NCBI GenBank assembly: GCA_900543885.1
Contig: UQTA01000038.1
Location: forward strand, 1 to 27,948
Direction of reading: 5' to 3'
Length of the DNA stretch: 27,948 nt
DNA from: an uncultured Clostridium sp.
GTDB lineage: Bacteria; Bacillota; Clostridia; Lachnospirales; Lachnospiraceae
In this document: piece after piece, positions 1 through 7,530 of the stretch
Layout of the letters: each line of letters starts with the position of its first letter
Numbering within the stretch: position 1 is the stretch's first letter
Position numbers and translations under genes: made by a program
The notes under the pieces: model-generated
Databases searched by the model: none
What the model saw: only the letters and a program-made list of their open reading frames with translations
What the model was told of the DNA's origin: nothing

Positions 1-120
1 AATACAAATAAGATTCCAACAGAACCGTGGGACACACGGGGATAGCTCGCTTATGCTTTGCCCTATCGGGCAATCGAACGAGAAGCCCCCACTTCAAGCG
101 TTAGCTAAGTGGGGGGAGCA
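1..120 (+). mobile_element. Right end of an IS200/IS605-type (TnpB) element, cut by the window edge
   Basis: The first 120 bases resemble the 3' end of a tnpB-bearing IS200/IS605 element. One forward frame reads RGTHGDSSLMLCPIGQSNEK, similar in my recollection to the tail region of clostridial TnpB elements, although another frame closes at a TAG near base 43, so the real stop is uncertain. The segment ends in a GC-rich stem-loop (CCCCCACTT at 86-94 pairing with AAGTGGGGG at 107-115, with an inner AGC/GCT pair) and GAGCATGTCA. In this family such a hairpin marks the right end and the 3' part of the guide (omega) RNA. The feoB stop codon lies immediately beyond. The transposase body is outside the window, so this is a family-level assignment from the terminal structure only. 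Confidence 0.5.
86..115 (+). repeat. Terminal stem-loop of the IS200/IS605-like end
   Basis: Nine perfect base pairs (CCCCCACTT/AAGTGGGGG) enclose a second short stem AGC-GTTA-GCT. There is no T-run on either side, so it does not look like a normal intrinsic terminator, although it could stall transcription coming from feoAB on the other strand. Confidence 0.6.
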
Positions 121-122
121 TG

Positions 123-2480
123 TCACAAGAGCAGCCCACCAACCAGATAAACAGCATAAGCTGCGATCCATGCAATGGCACACTGTAAAAATACCACAGT
201 CAGGGCCCATTTTCCGCCAAGCTCTCTCTTAATAGAAGCAATAGCTGCGATACATGGAGTGTACAGCAGGCAGAAGACTAACAGGCTGGCCGCAGAAAGT
301 GGTGTTATGCTGGAAACCAGGACACTTGTTTTTCCAAAGAGGATGGACAAAGTAGAGACCACACTTTCCTTTGCTAAAAATCCGGTAATAAGGGCAGTTG
401 CGATCCGCCAGTCTCCAAGTCCCATAGGATTCATCAATGGGGCGATCAGTCCGGAGATCATAGCAAGGATGCTGTCTTTTGAGTCAGTTACAATATTTAA
501 GTGCAAATTAAAGGTCTGTAAAAACCAGATGACTAAGGTAGCCATGAAAATAACGGTAAAAGCTCTCTGCAGGAAATCCTTTGCTTTATCCCAGAGAAGA
601 TGACCTACGTTTTTAGCACCAGGCATACGATAGTTTGGAAGCTCCATAACAAAAGGAACTGCTTCACCCTTAAATAAGGTTTCACGGAAGATGAGAGCCA
701 TTAAAATACCCATGAATATACCGCCAAAGTATAGTGCGATCATTACCAGAGCACCTTTATCAGGGAAGAAAGCTGCGGTGAAAAATGCGTAGATAGGCAG
801 CTTGGCAGAACAGCTCATAAAAGGTGTCAGCAGGATGGTCATTTTACGGTCACGTTCTGAGGGCAGTGTACGGCTTGCCATAACGCCAGGAACGGTACAT
901 CCAAAGCCAACCAGCATGGGAACGATACTGCGCCCGGACAGTCCGATCTTTCGCAGCAGTTTATCCATGACAAAAGCAACTCTTGCCATGTATCCGCTGT
1001 CTTCTAGCAGTGAAAGGAAGAAGAATAACGTAACGATAATAGGTAGGAAGCTTAATACACTTCCTACACCGTTGAAAATACCGTCCATAACAAGGGAATG
1101 GATCACTGGGTTTACATTCCACTGAATCAGGAAATGGTCCACCAGCGTGGAAATAGCCGAGATTCCATTATCCAGCAGGTTAGACAAAAAGGCACCGATC
1201 ACGCCGAAAGTAAGATAGAATACCAGTCCCATAATACCTGCAAAACAGGGGATAGCAGTATATTTTCCAGTAAGGATCTTGTCCATTTTCACGCTGCGCA
1301 GGTGTTCTTTGCTTTCTCTTGGCTTAATTACAGAAGTGTCGCAGATCTTCTCAATAAAGTCAAAACGCATATGGGCAATGGCGGCAGCACGGTCCAGGCC
1401 GCGCTCTGTTTCCATCTGCTGGATGATATGCTCGATCATCTCTTTTTCATTTTCATCCAGATTTAAGCTGTTTATGATCAGCGGATCTCCCTCTGCCAGC
1501 TTGGAAGCGGCAAAACGCACAGGAATCCTGGCAGCTTTGGCATGATCCTCGATCAAGTGCATAATGGCGTGGAGACAGCGATGGACGGCACCTCCGTCGT
1601 CTTTTGCATCACAAAGATCCATTTCTTTTGGCTGTTCCTGGTATTTTGCAACGTGGACTGCGTGGCTTACCAGCTCATCAATACCTTCATTTTTAGCAGC
1701 AGAAATAGGAATGACCGGGATGCCAAGCATGTTTTCCATCTGGTTTACCAGAATAGATCCCCCATTTTCACGTACTTCATCCATCATATTCAAAGCCAGG
1801 ACCATAGGAATATCCAGTTCCATTAACTGCATGGTCAGATAAAGGTTTCGCTCAATGTTTGTGGCATCTACAATGTTAATGATGCCATTTGGATGTTCAT
1901 CTAAAAGAAAACTCCTGGTGACCAGCTCTTCACTGGAATAAGGAGACATGGAGTAGATGCCTGGAAGGTCGGTAACCAGTGTGTTGCTGTATCCGCGGAT
2001 CACACCATCTTTCCGGTCTACAGTAACGCCGGGAAAGTTGCCTACATGCTGGCTGGAACCAGTCAGTTGGTTAAATAAAGTTGTTTTGCCGCAATTTTGA
2101 TTGCCTGCCAGGGCAAAGGTAAGTGTTTGTGAATCAGGCAGCGGATTTTCCGTAGATTTTTCGTGGAATTTTCCGCCTTCACCAAGGCCTGGATGAGGGG
2201 TGGACCGTTCAAGACGGGTCATAGCCTCCCCAGGGGATTGAGGGATGATCGGATCTCTGACGTCTGTGATCTCTATTTTTTCAGCATCTGCAAGACGCAG
2301 AGTCAGTTCGTAACTATGGATGCGCAGTTCCATGGGGTCCCCCATGGGCGCATATTTGACCATGGTTACTTCTCCTTTTGGGATAAGTCCCATGTCTAAA
2401 AAATGCTGGCGCAGAGCTCCTTCTCCGCCAACGGATAAAATTGTTGCGGTTTTTCCAATGGGTAAATCTCGAAGTGTCAT
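123..2480 (-). CDS. feoB: FeoA-FeoB fusion, ferrous iron transporter
   Basis: Inner-membrane GTP-dependent ferrous iron importer, 785 aa. Residues 1-75 form a FeoA (SH3-like) domain, which is a separate small protein in many bacteria. A linker of about 45 residues leads into the FeoB G domain: G1 GNQNCGKT at 126-133, G3 DLPG at 171-174 and G4 NMMD at 231-234. A helical region follows, then the polytopic channel from about residue 400 to the end, with Gly-rich gate segments and a cysteine-containing helix (FGCTVPGVMASRTLP). Start ATG at 2480 follows AAAGGAG. No FeoC is seen. Upstream lie a TTGACA/TACTTT promoter, a Fur-like box and a long leader hairpin, which together predict iron-repressed expression. 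Family assignment is very secure. Confidence 0.97.
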   Translation of the reverse strand: MTLRDLPIGKTATILSVGGEGALRQHFLDMGLIPKGEVTMVKYAPMGDPMELRIHSYELTLRLADAEKIEITDVRDPIIPQSPGEAMTRLERSTPHPGLGEGGKFHEKSTENPLPDSQTLTFALAGNQNCGKTTLFNQLTGSSQHVGNFPGVTVDRKDGVIRGYSNTLVTDLPGIYSMSPYSSEELVTRSFLLDEHPNGIINIVDATNIERNLYLTMQLMELDIPMVLALNMMDEVRENGGSILVNQMENMLGIPVIPISAAKNEGIDELVSHAVHVAKYQEQPKEMDLCDAKDDGGAVHRCLHAIMHLIEDHAKAARIPVRFAASKLAEGDPLIINSLNLDENEKEMIEHIIQQMETERGLDRAAAIAHMRFDFIEKICDTSVIKPRESKEHLRSVKMDKILTGKYTAIPCFAGIMGLVFYLTFGVIGAFLSNLLDNGISAISTLVDHFLIQWNVNPVIHSLVMDGIFNGVGSVLSFLPIIVTLFFFLSLLEDSGYMARVAFVMDKLLRKIGLSGRSIVPMLVGFGCTVPGVMASRTLPSERDRKMTILLTPFMSCSAKLPIYAFFTAAFFPDKGALVMIALYFGGIFMGILMALIFRETLFKGEAVPFVMELPNYRMPGAKNVGHLLWDKAKDFLQRAFTVIFMATLVIWFLQTFNLHLNIVTDSKDSILAMISGLIAPLMNPMGLGDWRIATALITGFLAKESVVSTLSILFGKTSVLVSSITPLSAASLLVFCLLYTPCIAAIASIKRELGGKWALTVVFLQCAIAWIAAYAVYLVGGLLL

Positions 2481-2500
2481 ATAAGGCTCCTTTGCTGGGA

Positions 2501-2556
2501 CTGCTGCAAAATACGGATTGCGTTTCTTTACATGTTTTTGCAGTATTTTGCAGCAG
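2501..2556 (-). promoter_or_regulatory. Long stem-loop in the feoAB leader
   Basis: CTGCTGCAAAATAC (2501-2514) and GTATTTTGCAGCAG (2543-2556) are perfect inverted repeats of 14 bp. In the transcript they can be extended by GGGA/TCCC outside and TGC/GCA inside. The hairpin lies between the predicted transcription start near 2590 and the feoAB start codon, and the ribosome binding site is left free downstream. No T-run follows it, so it is not a standard terminator. It could stabilise the mRNA or be a regulatory target; no known riboswitch class is recognised. Confidence 0.6.
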
Positions 2557-2567
2557 CTCCCTGCTTT

Positions 2568-2582
2568 TGATAAAAATTATCA
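2568..2582 (-). promoter_or_regulatory. Fur-like iron box
   Basis: TGATAATTTTTATCA on the minus strand differs by one base from the 7-1-7 Fur consensus TGATAATnATTATCA. It lies just downstream of the predicted -10 of the feoAB promoter, where a bound repressor would block transcription when iron is plentiful. Confidence 0.65.
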
Positions 2583-2595
2583 TTAATACCTGTTT

Positions 2596-2624
2596 AAAGT
2601 ATGACACATAAGAAGATTTGTCAA
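2596..2624 (-). promoter_or_regulatory. Promoter of feoAB
   Basis: On the minus strand TTGACA (2619-2624) is followed after exactly 17 bases by TACTTT (2596-2601). Predicted start is near 2590, inside the region covered by the Fur-like box. Confidence 0.6.
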
Positions 2625-2680
2625 GACTTTCTTAAGAGCAATATTTTTAAGCATTTGAAAGTGCTTAAGAGGGGTATTTA

Positions 2681-4216
2681 TTATTTTCCTACAGAATCAA
2701 ACTCATCATAGATTTCTTTTGAAGGTTCTTTTGTAAGAAGAGAGACGATGATGATCGCAAGGCTGGAAAGAATGAATGCAGGAAGCAGTTCATAAATATT
2801 AAAGTTTCCGCCTAATGGACGTACCAGGTACTTCCATACAAAGACCATGACACCTCCGGTAATCATGCCGGCCAGTGCTCCCTGCATATTGGTGCGGCGC
2901 CAGAAGAGAGCAAACAGTACCAGAGGTCCGAAGGAGGCTCCAAAGCCGGCCCATGCAAAGGATACGATAGTAAATACAGAGCTGTCCGGGTTCCATGCCA
3001 GAAAAACAGCAACAATGGCAATTCCCATAACAGTGAAGCGGGCTGCATTCATGGAAGCAGCAGTGCTCATTTTGATCTTTAAAAAGTCCTGGAGCAGGTT
3101 CTGGGATACGCCGGAAGCAGCAGTTAAAAGCTGGGAATCAGCAGTTGACATGGTACATGCCAGGATGCCGGCAAGGACAACGCCTGCGATCAGTGACAGT
3201 AAGAAGCCGTTCTGTCCAAGAAGATGGGCAAACTGGATGATAACAGTTTCAGACTGGGAACTGGTGGAAAACATGGGGATGGAACCTGCTACAGAAGCAC
3301 CGTATCCGATGATACCGATGAGAATGGCAACACACATGGAGATCAGTACCCATACAGTTGCGATCCGGCGGGAAAGCACCAGTTTCTTTTCCTCTTCAAT
3401 GGCCATGAAACGAAGAAGGATATGAGGCATACCGAAGTAGCCAAGCCCCCATGCAAGTGTAGATATAATGGAAAACAGGCTGTATGGTGCAGCAGAGGCA
3501 GATGCCCTGTCGTGAAGCTGGGTCATGGAAAGATAACCTGCTAAAGATGTAGCGTTGTTTACAACTTCGTTCCAGCCGCCAGCCATATGGATTCCATAAA
3601 ATACGATGACTATCAGGGAAATGGACATAACCACGCTCTGGATCAGATCTGTAGTGGAAACTGCCATGAAGCCTCCCATGACTGTATAGCCTACGATAAC
3701 AACCGCGCCAATGATCATGGCAACATGGTAATCAGTGCCAAAAAGGCTGGAAAACAGTGTTCCGATAGCCTTGAATCCGGATGCCGTATAAGGAATAAAG
3801 AAAATAAGGATGATAATGGCAGAAATGCACATCAGGATATTCTTATTGTCCTTAAAACGACGGGAAAAGAAATCGGGAATAGTAATGGCATTACATATGA
3901 TGGAGTAACGGCGCAGACGCTGTGCTACGATCAGCCAGTTTAAATAAGTGCCGATGCCCAGGCCGATAGCGGTCCAACCTGCGTCTGCAATACCGGTGAG
4001 ATAGGCAACGCCTGGCAGTCCCATTAACAGCCAACTGCTCATATCAGAGGCTTCTGCACTCATAGCTGTTACAAACGGGCCAAGCTTTCTGCCGCCCAGA
4101 TAGAAATCATCAGCGGAATCACCGCTGCCTTTTTTGCTGAAATAGAATCCTACGTATACCATTGCAAGCAGATAGATCACAATGGCTGACAGAATACCTA
4201 CTTGTCCTGAGATCAT
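2681..4216 (-). CDS. putP: Sodium/proline symporter
   Basis: Secondary transporter of the solute:sodium symporter family that takes up proline with Na+. The 511-aa product matches PutP along its length: LGGRKLGPFVTAMSAEASDM near the N-terminus carries the conserved Asp/Ser of the Na+ site, followed by SSWLLMGLPG, WGLGYFGMPHILLRFMA in the middle, and FAWAGFGASFGPLVLFALFW late. About 13 membrane segments are expected. I chose ATG 4216 because it follows GAGGAGGAA at good spacing and matches the family N-terminus; an upstream in-frame ATG would add 32 residues and would translate the leader palindrome. Stands alone with its own promoter; the downstream feoAB has a separate one. No proline dehydrogenase is in the window. 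Confidence 0.95.
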   Translation of the reverse strand: MISGQVGILSAIVIYLLAMVYVGFYFSKKGSGDSADDFYLGGRKLGPFVTAMSAEASDMSSWLLMGLPGVAYLTGIADAGWTAIGLGIGTYLNWLIVAQRLRRYSIICNAITIPDFFSRRFKDNKNILMCISAIIILIFFIPYTASGFKAIGTLFSSLFGTDYHVAMIIGAVVIVGYTVMGGFMAVSTTDLIQSVVMSISLIVIVFYGIHMAGGWNEVVNNATSLAGYLSMTQLHDRASASAAPYSLFSIISTLAWGLGYFGMPHILLRFMAIEEEKKLVLSRRIATVWVLISMCVAILIGIIGYGASVAGSIPMFSTSSQSETVIIQFAHLLGQNGFLLSLIAGVVLAGILACTMSTADSQLLTAASGVSQNLLQDFLKIKMSTAASMNAARFTVMGIAIVAVFLAWNPDSSVFTIVSFAWAGFGASFGPLVLFALFWRRTNMQGALAGMITGGVMVFVWKYLVRPLGGNFNIYELLPAFILSSLAIIIVSLLTKEPSKEIYDEFDSVGK

Positions 4217-4238
4217 AATATTATTCCTCCTCGAAATA

Positions 4239-4285
4239 ATGTTCTCCCGTAGTCTTTCGTGCATGGAAAGATTTCGGGAGAACAT
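4239..4285 (-). promoter_or_regulatory. Palindromic leader element of putP
   Basis: ATGTTCTCCCG (4239-4249) and CGGGAGAACAT (4275-4285) form 11 perfect pairs. Inside, TCTTTC/GAAAGA (4253-4258/4266-4271) form a second stem, separated by a small AAA/CTA internal loop in the transcript. It occupies the 5' leader of putP, between the promoter and the Shine-Dalgarno. A close relative sits in the leader of the M20 amidohydrolase gene (7248-7332). It could be an RNA regulatory hairpin or a dispersed palindromic repeat. Confidence 0.6.
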
Positions 4286-4298
4286 AATATTGAGGACG

Positions 4299-4327
4299 AT
4301 TATAACATACATAAAGATAGACTACAA
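4299..4327 (-). promoter_or_regulatory. Promoter of putP
   Basis: Minus strand TTGTAG (4322-4327), 17-base spacer, TATAAT (4299-4304). The start would fall near 4292, placing the leader palindrome at about +7. Confidence 0.55.
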
Positions 4328-4351
4328 TACAGAATGAAGTATAGAATAAAT

Positions 4352-4419
4352 ACTGTACGAATACTAAATAAATGTGATAAAAACCAATTGTTTATATAGA
4401 AAAAATAACTGTACGATTA
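4352..4419. repeat. Pair of ACTGTACGA(A/T)TA direct repeats upstream of putP
   Basis: ACTGTACGAATA (4352-4363) and ACTGTACGATTA (4408-4419) are 11/12 identical and 56 bases apart, in the AT-rich gap between putP and the TetR gene. They could be binding sites for a regulator of putP, perhaps the adjacent TetR protein. Apart from these and the putP promoter I see nothing else in this gap. Confidence 0.35.
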
Positions 4420-4482
4420 TAAAAAATAAAACATATACAAAAAATAAGAATTAAAATAATATCCACAGCAGGCTGCACACTT

Positions 4483-5067
4483 TTAAGGAAGAAAGCTGCT
4501 TAAAAATCCCGGAAGGACCTTTGCGCTGTATTCTGTCAGAGCATATTCTCCTGCACAAAGACACCAGTCATAAAGAAGGGCACGTTCGCAGAGAGCATAT
4601 AGCTTTACCATTTCATTTACATTGGAACGGCTGCTTAACTGGCCTTCAGCCTGACCTTTGGCGATGATCTTTCGCAGCAGCTTGTAGTAGATCCGGTTGT
4701 GGTCTAACAGATGTTTTTCCCCATTGGTAGTCAGCTGGGTAGAATAAAGCCTTGCTAACAGGTCCAGGGAAATGCTGTCCTCGATCATATGAAAAAGTTC
4801 CCTGTTTAAAAACAGCAGCTGCTCCATAGCAGTCATTTCCGGTGTCAGAAGTCCGGTGAGTTCCTCGTATTTCTCATCAAAAAGGGAGCTTAAAGTAGAA
4901 AGAAGGGCATCTTTGCCGTCAAAATAGTGGTAAAAAGAGCCTTTAGAAGTACCAGAAAGCTCGATGATCTCTTCTACCGTTGTATCTTCATATCCCTGCT
5001 CATAAAACAGCTTCCAAGCTGCACTTACAATGCGCCCCCGGGTGTTGCGGTTGGATTTTTTGGCCAT
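4483..5067 (-). CDS. TetR/AcrR family transcriptional regulator
   Basis: Ligand-responsive repressor, 194 aa. The N-terminal DNA-binding domain is typical: RIVSAAWKLFYEQGYEDTTV then EEIIELSGTSKGSFYHYFDG (helix-turn-helix around residues 30-50), ending in KDALL. The rest is the variable helical ligand-binding domain, for which I cannot predict a ligand. ATG 5067 follows GGAGGA; a longer frame to 5109 lacks a ribosome binding site and runs into the terminator hairpin. It lies between putP and a decayed transporter gene on the same strand, so either could have been its target. Confidence 0.88.
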   Translation of the reverse strand: MAKKSNRNTRGRIVSAAWKLFYEQGYEDTTVEEIIELSGTSKGSFYHYFDGKDALLSTLSSLFDEKYEELTGLLTPEMTAMEQLLFLNRELFHMIEDSISLDLLARLYSTQLTTNGEKHLLDHNRIYYKLLRKIIAKGQAEGQLSSRSNVNEMVKLYALCERALLYDWCLCAGEYALTEYSAKVLPGFLSSFLP

Positions 5068-5111
5068 GGGAGATTCCTCCGTTTTGTTTTTTCTCCATTT
5101 ATTATACATAA

Positions 5112-5149
5112 AAACGGATCTTCTGCAAAGAAAGACAGAAGACCCGTTT
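5112..5149 (-). terminator. Intrinsic terminator of the decayed minus-strand gene
   Basis: AAACGGATCTTCTG (5112-5125) pairs with CAGAAGACCCGTTT (5136-5149). The single mismatch is a G-U wobble in minus-strand RNA, and a run of T follows on that strand. It therefore terminates leftward transcription from the truncated membrane-protein gene at 5170-5280. Confidence 0.7.
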
Positions 5150-5169
5150 CGGTAAAACCTAATATTACG

Positions 5170-5280
5170 TTACAGAACCATAGCGATCACAAAGTTATAA
5201 ACAGTGCAGGTGATCACGCTGATGGGAACAGCTACCATGAGAAGACGGTTAAACAGCCCATTGCCAGTAATCATGCTCTG
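5170..5280 (-). pseudogene. 3' remnant of an integral membrane protein gene
   Basis: The minus-strand frame ending at TAA 5170-5172 reads GNGLFNRLLMVAVPISVITC then TVYNFVIAMVL, a hydrophobic C-terminal membrane helix like that of a secondary transporter. Going upstream, the frame meets a stop at 5281-5283, so only 36 codons remain and no start with a ribosome binding site is present. A good terminator follows it, as expected for a once functional gene. I cannot name the family. Confidence 0.5.
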
Positions 5281-5502
5281 TCAGCACTTATGGCAGCTGC
5301 TATGGGGGCAGCAGGTCTGGGGCTTGCGTTTACCTATTATAGTTCCAGACATTATTTCAGAAATGCTGAATTCTTATCATTAGGAAAAGAGAGTACCTTT
5401 ATTGACTTAGGGATAGCACTGCCGCCTGGCAGTTATCACTCCAGAGCATCTCTTGCGTTAAAAGATACTCTGATGGAAGTTCTGCAGGCGGCAGATGGAT
5501 AA
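5281..5502 (+). pseudogene. 3' remnant of a LysR-type regulator gene
   Basis: The plus-strand frame reads SALMAAAMGAAGLGLAFTYY, then LSLGKESTFIDLGIALPPGS and YHSRASLALKDTLMEVLQ before TAA at 5500-5502. This resembles the last 70 or so residues of the effector-binding domain of LysR-type regulators (a small-residue helix with GLGLAF, then a D-x-x-I-A-x-P-x-G-x-Y-x-S pattern and a terminal helix). No DNA-binding domain or start precedes it; sequence to the left belongs to the opposite-strand remnant. Most likely a truncated, dead gene. The family call rests on pattern only. Confidence 0.5.
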
Positions 5503-5505
5503 AAA

Positions 5506-5781
5506 TTACTTCTCCTCCCGGCTGCAGATCGCCAATCTGTGCTGGTATTTCTCTCTTGTGGCCATTCCACCCCGGATGTGGCGCTCAGACTTGTTCAAGT
5601 CCAGGACAACTCTAGCCTGAGCAGCCAGAGACGGATTGATGGAGATAAGCCTTTCCGTACAGTCTTTATGTACTGTAGATTTTGAAATTCCGAATTTCTT
5701 CGCAGTCTGGCGTACCGTAGCGTTGTGATCTATGATGTAATTAGCAATGGCTACAGCCCGTTCTTCAATATAATCTTTCAA
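5506..5781 (-). CDS. spoIIID: Stage III sporulation transcriptional regulator SpoIIID
   Basis: Small DNA-binding protein (91 aa) active in the mother cell during sporulation, where it activates and represses sigma-E and sigma-K genes. The family signature is clear: YIEERAVAIANYIIDHNATV, RQTAKKFGISKSTVHKDCTE (helix-turn-helix) and the basic segment ERHIRGGMATREKYQH. The start codon is TTG at 5781, eight bases after GAGGGG. That Shine-Dalgarno is part of the 3' arm of a strong hairpin (5788-5835) which also looks like the terminator of the M20 amidohydrolase gene upstream. A sigma-E-like promoter candidate lies just before the hairpin. Confidence 0.95.
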   Translation of the reverse strand: MKDYIEERAVAIANYIIDHNATVRQTAKKFGISKSTVHKDCTERLISINPSLAAQARVVLDLNKSERHIRGGMATREKYQHRLAICSREEK

Positions 5782-5787
5782 AAGGAA

Positions 5788-5835
5788 AACCCCTCAGAAT
5801 ACTTTTGTACAGTCTATGAAAGTATCTGAGGGGTT
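5788..5835 (-). terminator. Hairpin between amidohydrolase gene and spoIIID, overlapping the spoIIID ribosome binding site
   Basis: On the minus strand AACCCCTCAGA plus TACTTT pair with AAAGTA plus TCTGAGGGGTT (17 bp with one bulged base), followed by TTTTCCTTTT. It fits a terminator for the amidohydrolase gene, which stops 43 bases upstream. The GAGGGG of its 3' arm is also the best Shine-Dalgarno for the TTG start of spoIIID. Confidence 0.6.
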
Positions 5836-5864
5836 ATGTATAGAGTTTATATTCTGCTTATGAC
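5834..5864 (-). promoter_or_regulatory. Possible sigma-E-type promoter of spoIIID
   Basis: On the minus strand GTCATAA (5858-5864), about 15 bases, then TATACATAA (5834-5842) resembles the sigma-E -35 (ATA-rich) and -10 (CATACA-T) boxes. A transcript starting here would begin in the 5' arm of the hairpin and partly destabilise it. Weak, pattern-based. Confidence 0.3.
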
Positions 5865-5877
5865 GGTGATGAGCCGT

Positions 5878-7227
5878 TTACTGGTCCAGCGGGAATTTTA
5901 ACGGGGTAGCAGGAATGGACTCAGTTAAAATGTGGGCTTCCATGTAATTGATGTAGTCATCTTTGGTCATTACTGGTTTGAAGTTTTCTTTCAGCTCTTT
6001 TGCATAACGTGCTTTTTCTTTCAGAAGATTGTAAGCGGTCAGAGCGAAGATCTTTGCCGGGAGAACATAGGCAATGTCTTCATCAGTAGGATGCATGTTC
6101 TTATCGTGAAGGACACCGGTATATCCGCCGGTGTAAAACTGGAGCAGAGGCTTTAATGAAGAAAGATCACCGAAATCAGTAGAACCGCCATCTTTGAGAT
6201 TCGGATCCGCCATTTTTACATTATATTTATCTGTGAAAATGGAAACGGCTTCATTAACCGCCCTCAGGTCATCTACAGGTACGGTAGGAAGATAACCGGG
6301 CAGGGTGAAGATATCGATACCGCAGCCGGAAGCCATGGCGCCTGCTTTTACTGCACGGTCGAATTTTTCGTTGGCATTTTCAATGGCCCGGATATTGTTT
6401 GCACGGACGGAATATTCCAGGGTAGTGTGGTCTGCAATGATGTTCATGGCAGTACCGCCTCTTGAAATAAAGCCGTGAACACGGACGGAATCCTGGTCTC
6501 TGTAGCTTTCCTGCTGCATATTAATAGCCTGAATCGCCAGGGTGGCTGCATTTAAGGCATCTACACCCTTATAAGGTGCATCTGCAGCATGGGATGAAAC
6601 TCCGTAAAAATGTACGATCTTGTTTAAAAATCCGTTGTTTGTATTATTTATTACCTGTATATCGGCATTTATGGTGGCGTGATGCCCTACTGCAACATCG
6701 ATATCGTCAAATGCTCCGATACGGATCAGTTCGCTTTTGCCGCCGCCGTAACGTATCTTTCCATCCTTCATCAGCTGGTTTTTAAACTCAACCTCTACGA
6801 ATTCTTCAGCAGGCACAGCAAAGAAGACCACTTCTCCGTCAAGAGCTTCTTTTATTTCCGGATCACACAGTGCGAAAGCGGATCCCATCAGTGCAGCCAT
6901 CTGTGCATTGTGTCCGCAGCAGTGGGCAGCGCCTGTTTCAGGATTAGCTGAAGGGCTGTCTGGAATAGGAAGTGCATCCAGTTCACCTACCAGGGCAACT
7001 GTGACCGGTTCTTTTTTGCTTCCTTTCAGGTATGCCTTTGCACCGGTGATCGCCAGCCCATTTTCTACGGAAAGACCTAACTTTTTCATATGATCCTGGA
7101 ACAACCTGGAAGTTCGGACTTCCTTATAACCGCATTCTGCGTGCTCCCAGATATCACGTCCGATGTTAATGATCTCTTCCCGGTGTGCATCAATGGTATT
7201 TAAAATCTTCTGTTCAATTTTGTCCAT
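5878..7227 (-). CDS. M20 family amidohydrolase, AbgB-like
   Basis: Cytoplasmic metal-dependent amidohydrolase/peptidase of the M20D group, 449 aa, close in type to the p-aminobenzoyl-glutamate utilisation subunit AbgB. Visible motifs are GELDALP (81-87), HCCGHNAQ (102-109, metal-binding Cys/His of this subgroup), AVPAEE (137-142, catalytic Glu), GHHATIN, the dimerisation-domain pattern SSHAADAPYKGVDALNAA, and DGGSTDFGDLS late. The exact substrate cannot be told; acyl-amino acids or aminobenzoyl-glutamate are family possibilities. ATG 7227 follows AAAGGAGGAGCC. It carries a palindromic leader like that of putP and a terminator that overlaps the start of spoIIID. Confidence 0.88.
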   Translation of the reverse strand: MDKIEQKILNTIDAHREEIINIGRDIWEHAECGYKEVRTSRLFQDHMKKLGLSVENGLAITGAKAYLKGSKKEPVTVALVGELDALPIPDSPSANPETGAAHCCGHNAQMAALMGSAFALCDPEIKEALDGEVVFFAVPAEEFVEVEFKNQLMKDGKIRYGGGKSELIRIGAFDDIDVAVGHHATINADIQVINNTNNGFLNKIVHFYGVSSHAADAPYKGVDALNAATLAIQAINMQQESYRDQDSVRVHGFISRGGTAMNIIADHTTLEYSVRANNIRAIENANEKFDRAVKAGAMASGCGIDIFTLPGYLPTVPVDDLRAVNEAVSIFTDKYNVKMADPNLKDGGSTDFGDLSSLKPLLQFYTGGYTGVLHDKNMHPTDEDIAYVLPAKIFALTAYNLLKEKARYAKELKENFKPVMTKDDYINYMEAHILTESIPATPLKFPLDQ

Positions 7228-7247
7228 TGGCTCCTCCTTTTATTTTT

Positions 7248-7332
7248 AATGTCCTCTCAGAGTCTTTCCTGCATCTGCCTTTGCGACCGATTTTTCGCAA
7301 AATCAGGTACAGAAAGATTCCGAGAGAACATT
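7248..7332 (-). promoter_or_regulatory. Palindromic leader element of the amidohydrolase gene
   Basis: In minus-strand RNA, AATGTTCTCTCGG pairs with CTGAGAGGACATT over 13 positions; the two non-Watson-Crick positions are G-U wobbles, which would be C-A mismatches on the other strand. Next come a short internal loop and the same TCTTTC/GAAAGA stem seen in the putP leader, then an extra TTTGCGA/TCGCAAA arm absent from putP. The element lies between the promoter (7351-7378) and the Shine-Dalgarno. Confidence 0.6.
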
Positions 7333-7350
7333 TTAATGTTATACATAGTC

Positions 7351-7378
7351 AGTATACAGTTATAAAATAAATTGTCAC
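7351..7378 (-). promoter_or_regulatory. Promoter candidate for the amidohydrolase gene
   Basis: Minus strand GTGACA (7373-7378), 16 bases, TATACT (7351-7356). The start near 7344 would put the palindromic leader at the very 5' end of the mRNA, as in putP. The rest of the gap to the sstT promoter (7380-7530) is AT-rich with no other feature I can support. Confidence 0.45.
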
Positions 7379-7530
7379 ATATTTACTGAATAATAGCAAG
7401 CGTTTTTGGACAAGTTTTCGCAATTAAATGTAAAAAAATGTAACATAATAAAATAATGCAATGGATGACAGACTATAATAAAGAATGTTAGAAAAATACT
7501 CACCTCAAAATGTCCGCCATAAAAAAACAT

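Noticed and set aside
2847..3425. Plus-strand open frame (192 codons) inside putP
   Set aside because: Antisense shadow of the well-matched putP coding sequence, with no recognisable motif.
4239..4285. Known riboswitch class in the putP leader
   Set aside because: The stem architecture does not match glycine, guanidine, SAM, preQ1 or other classes I can recall.
4217..4312. N-terminal extension of putP
   Set aside because: The added 32 residues would translate the palindromic leader, and the good ribosome binding site lies before ATG 4216.
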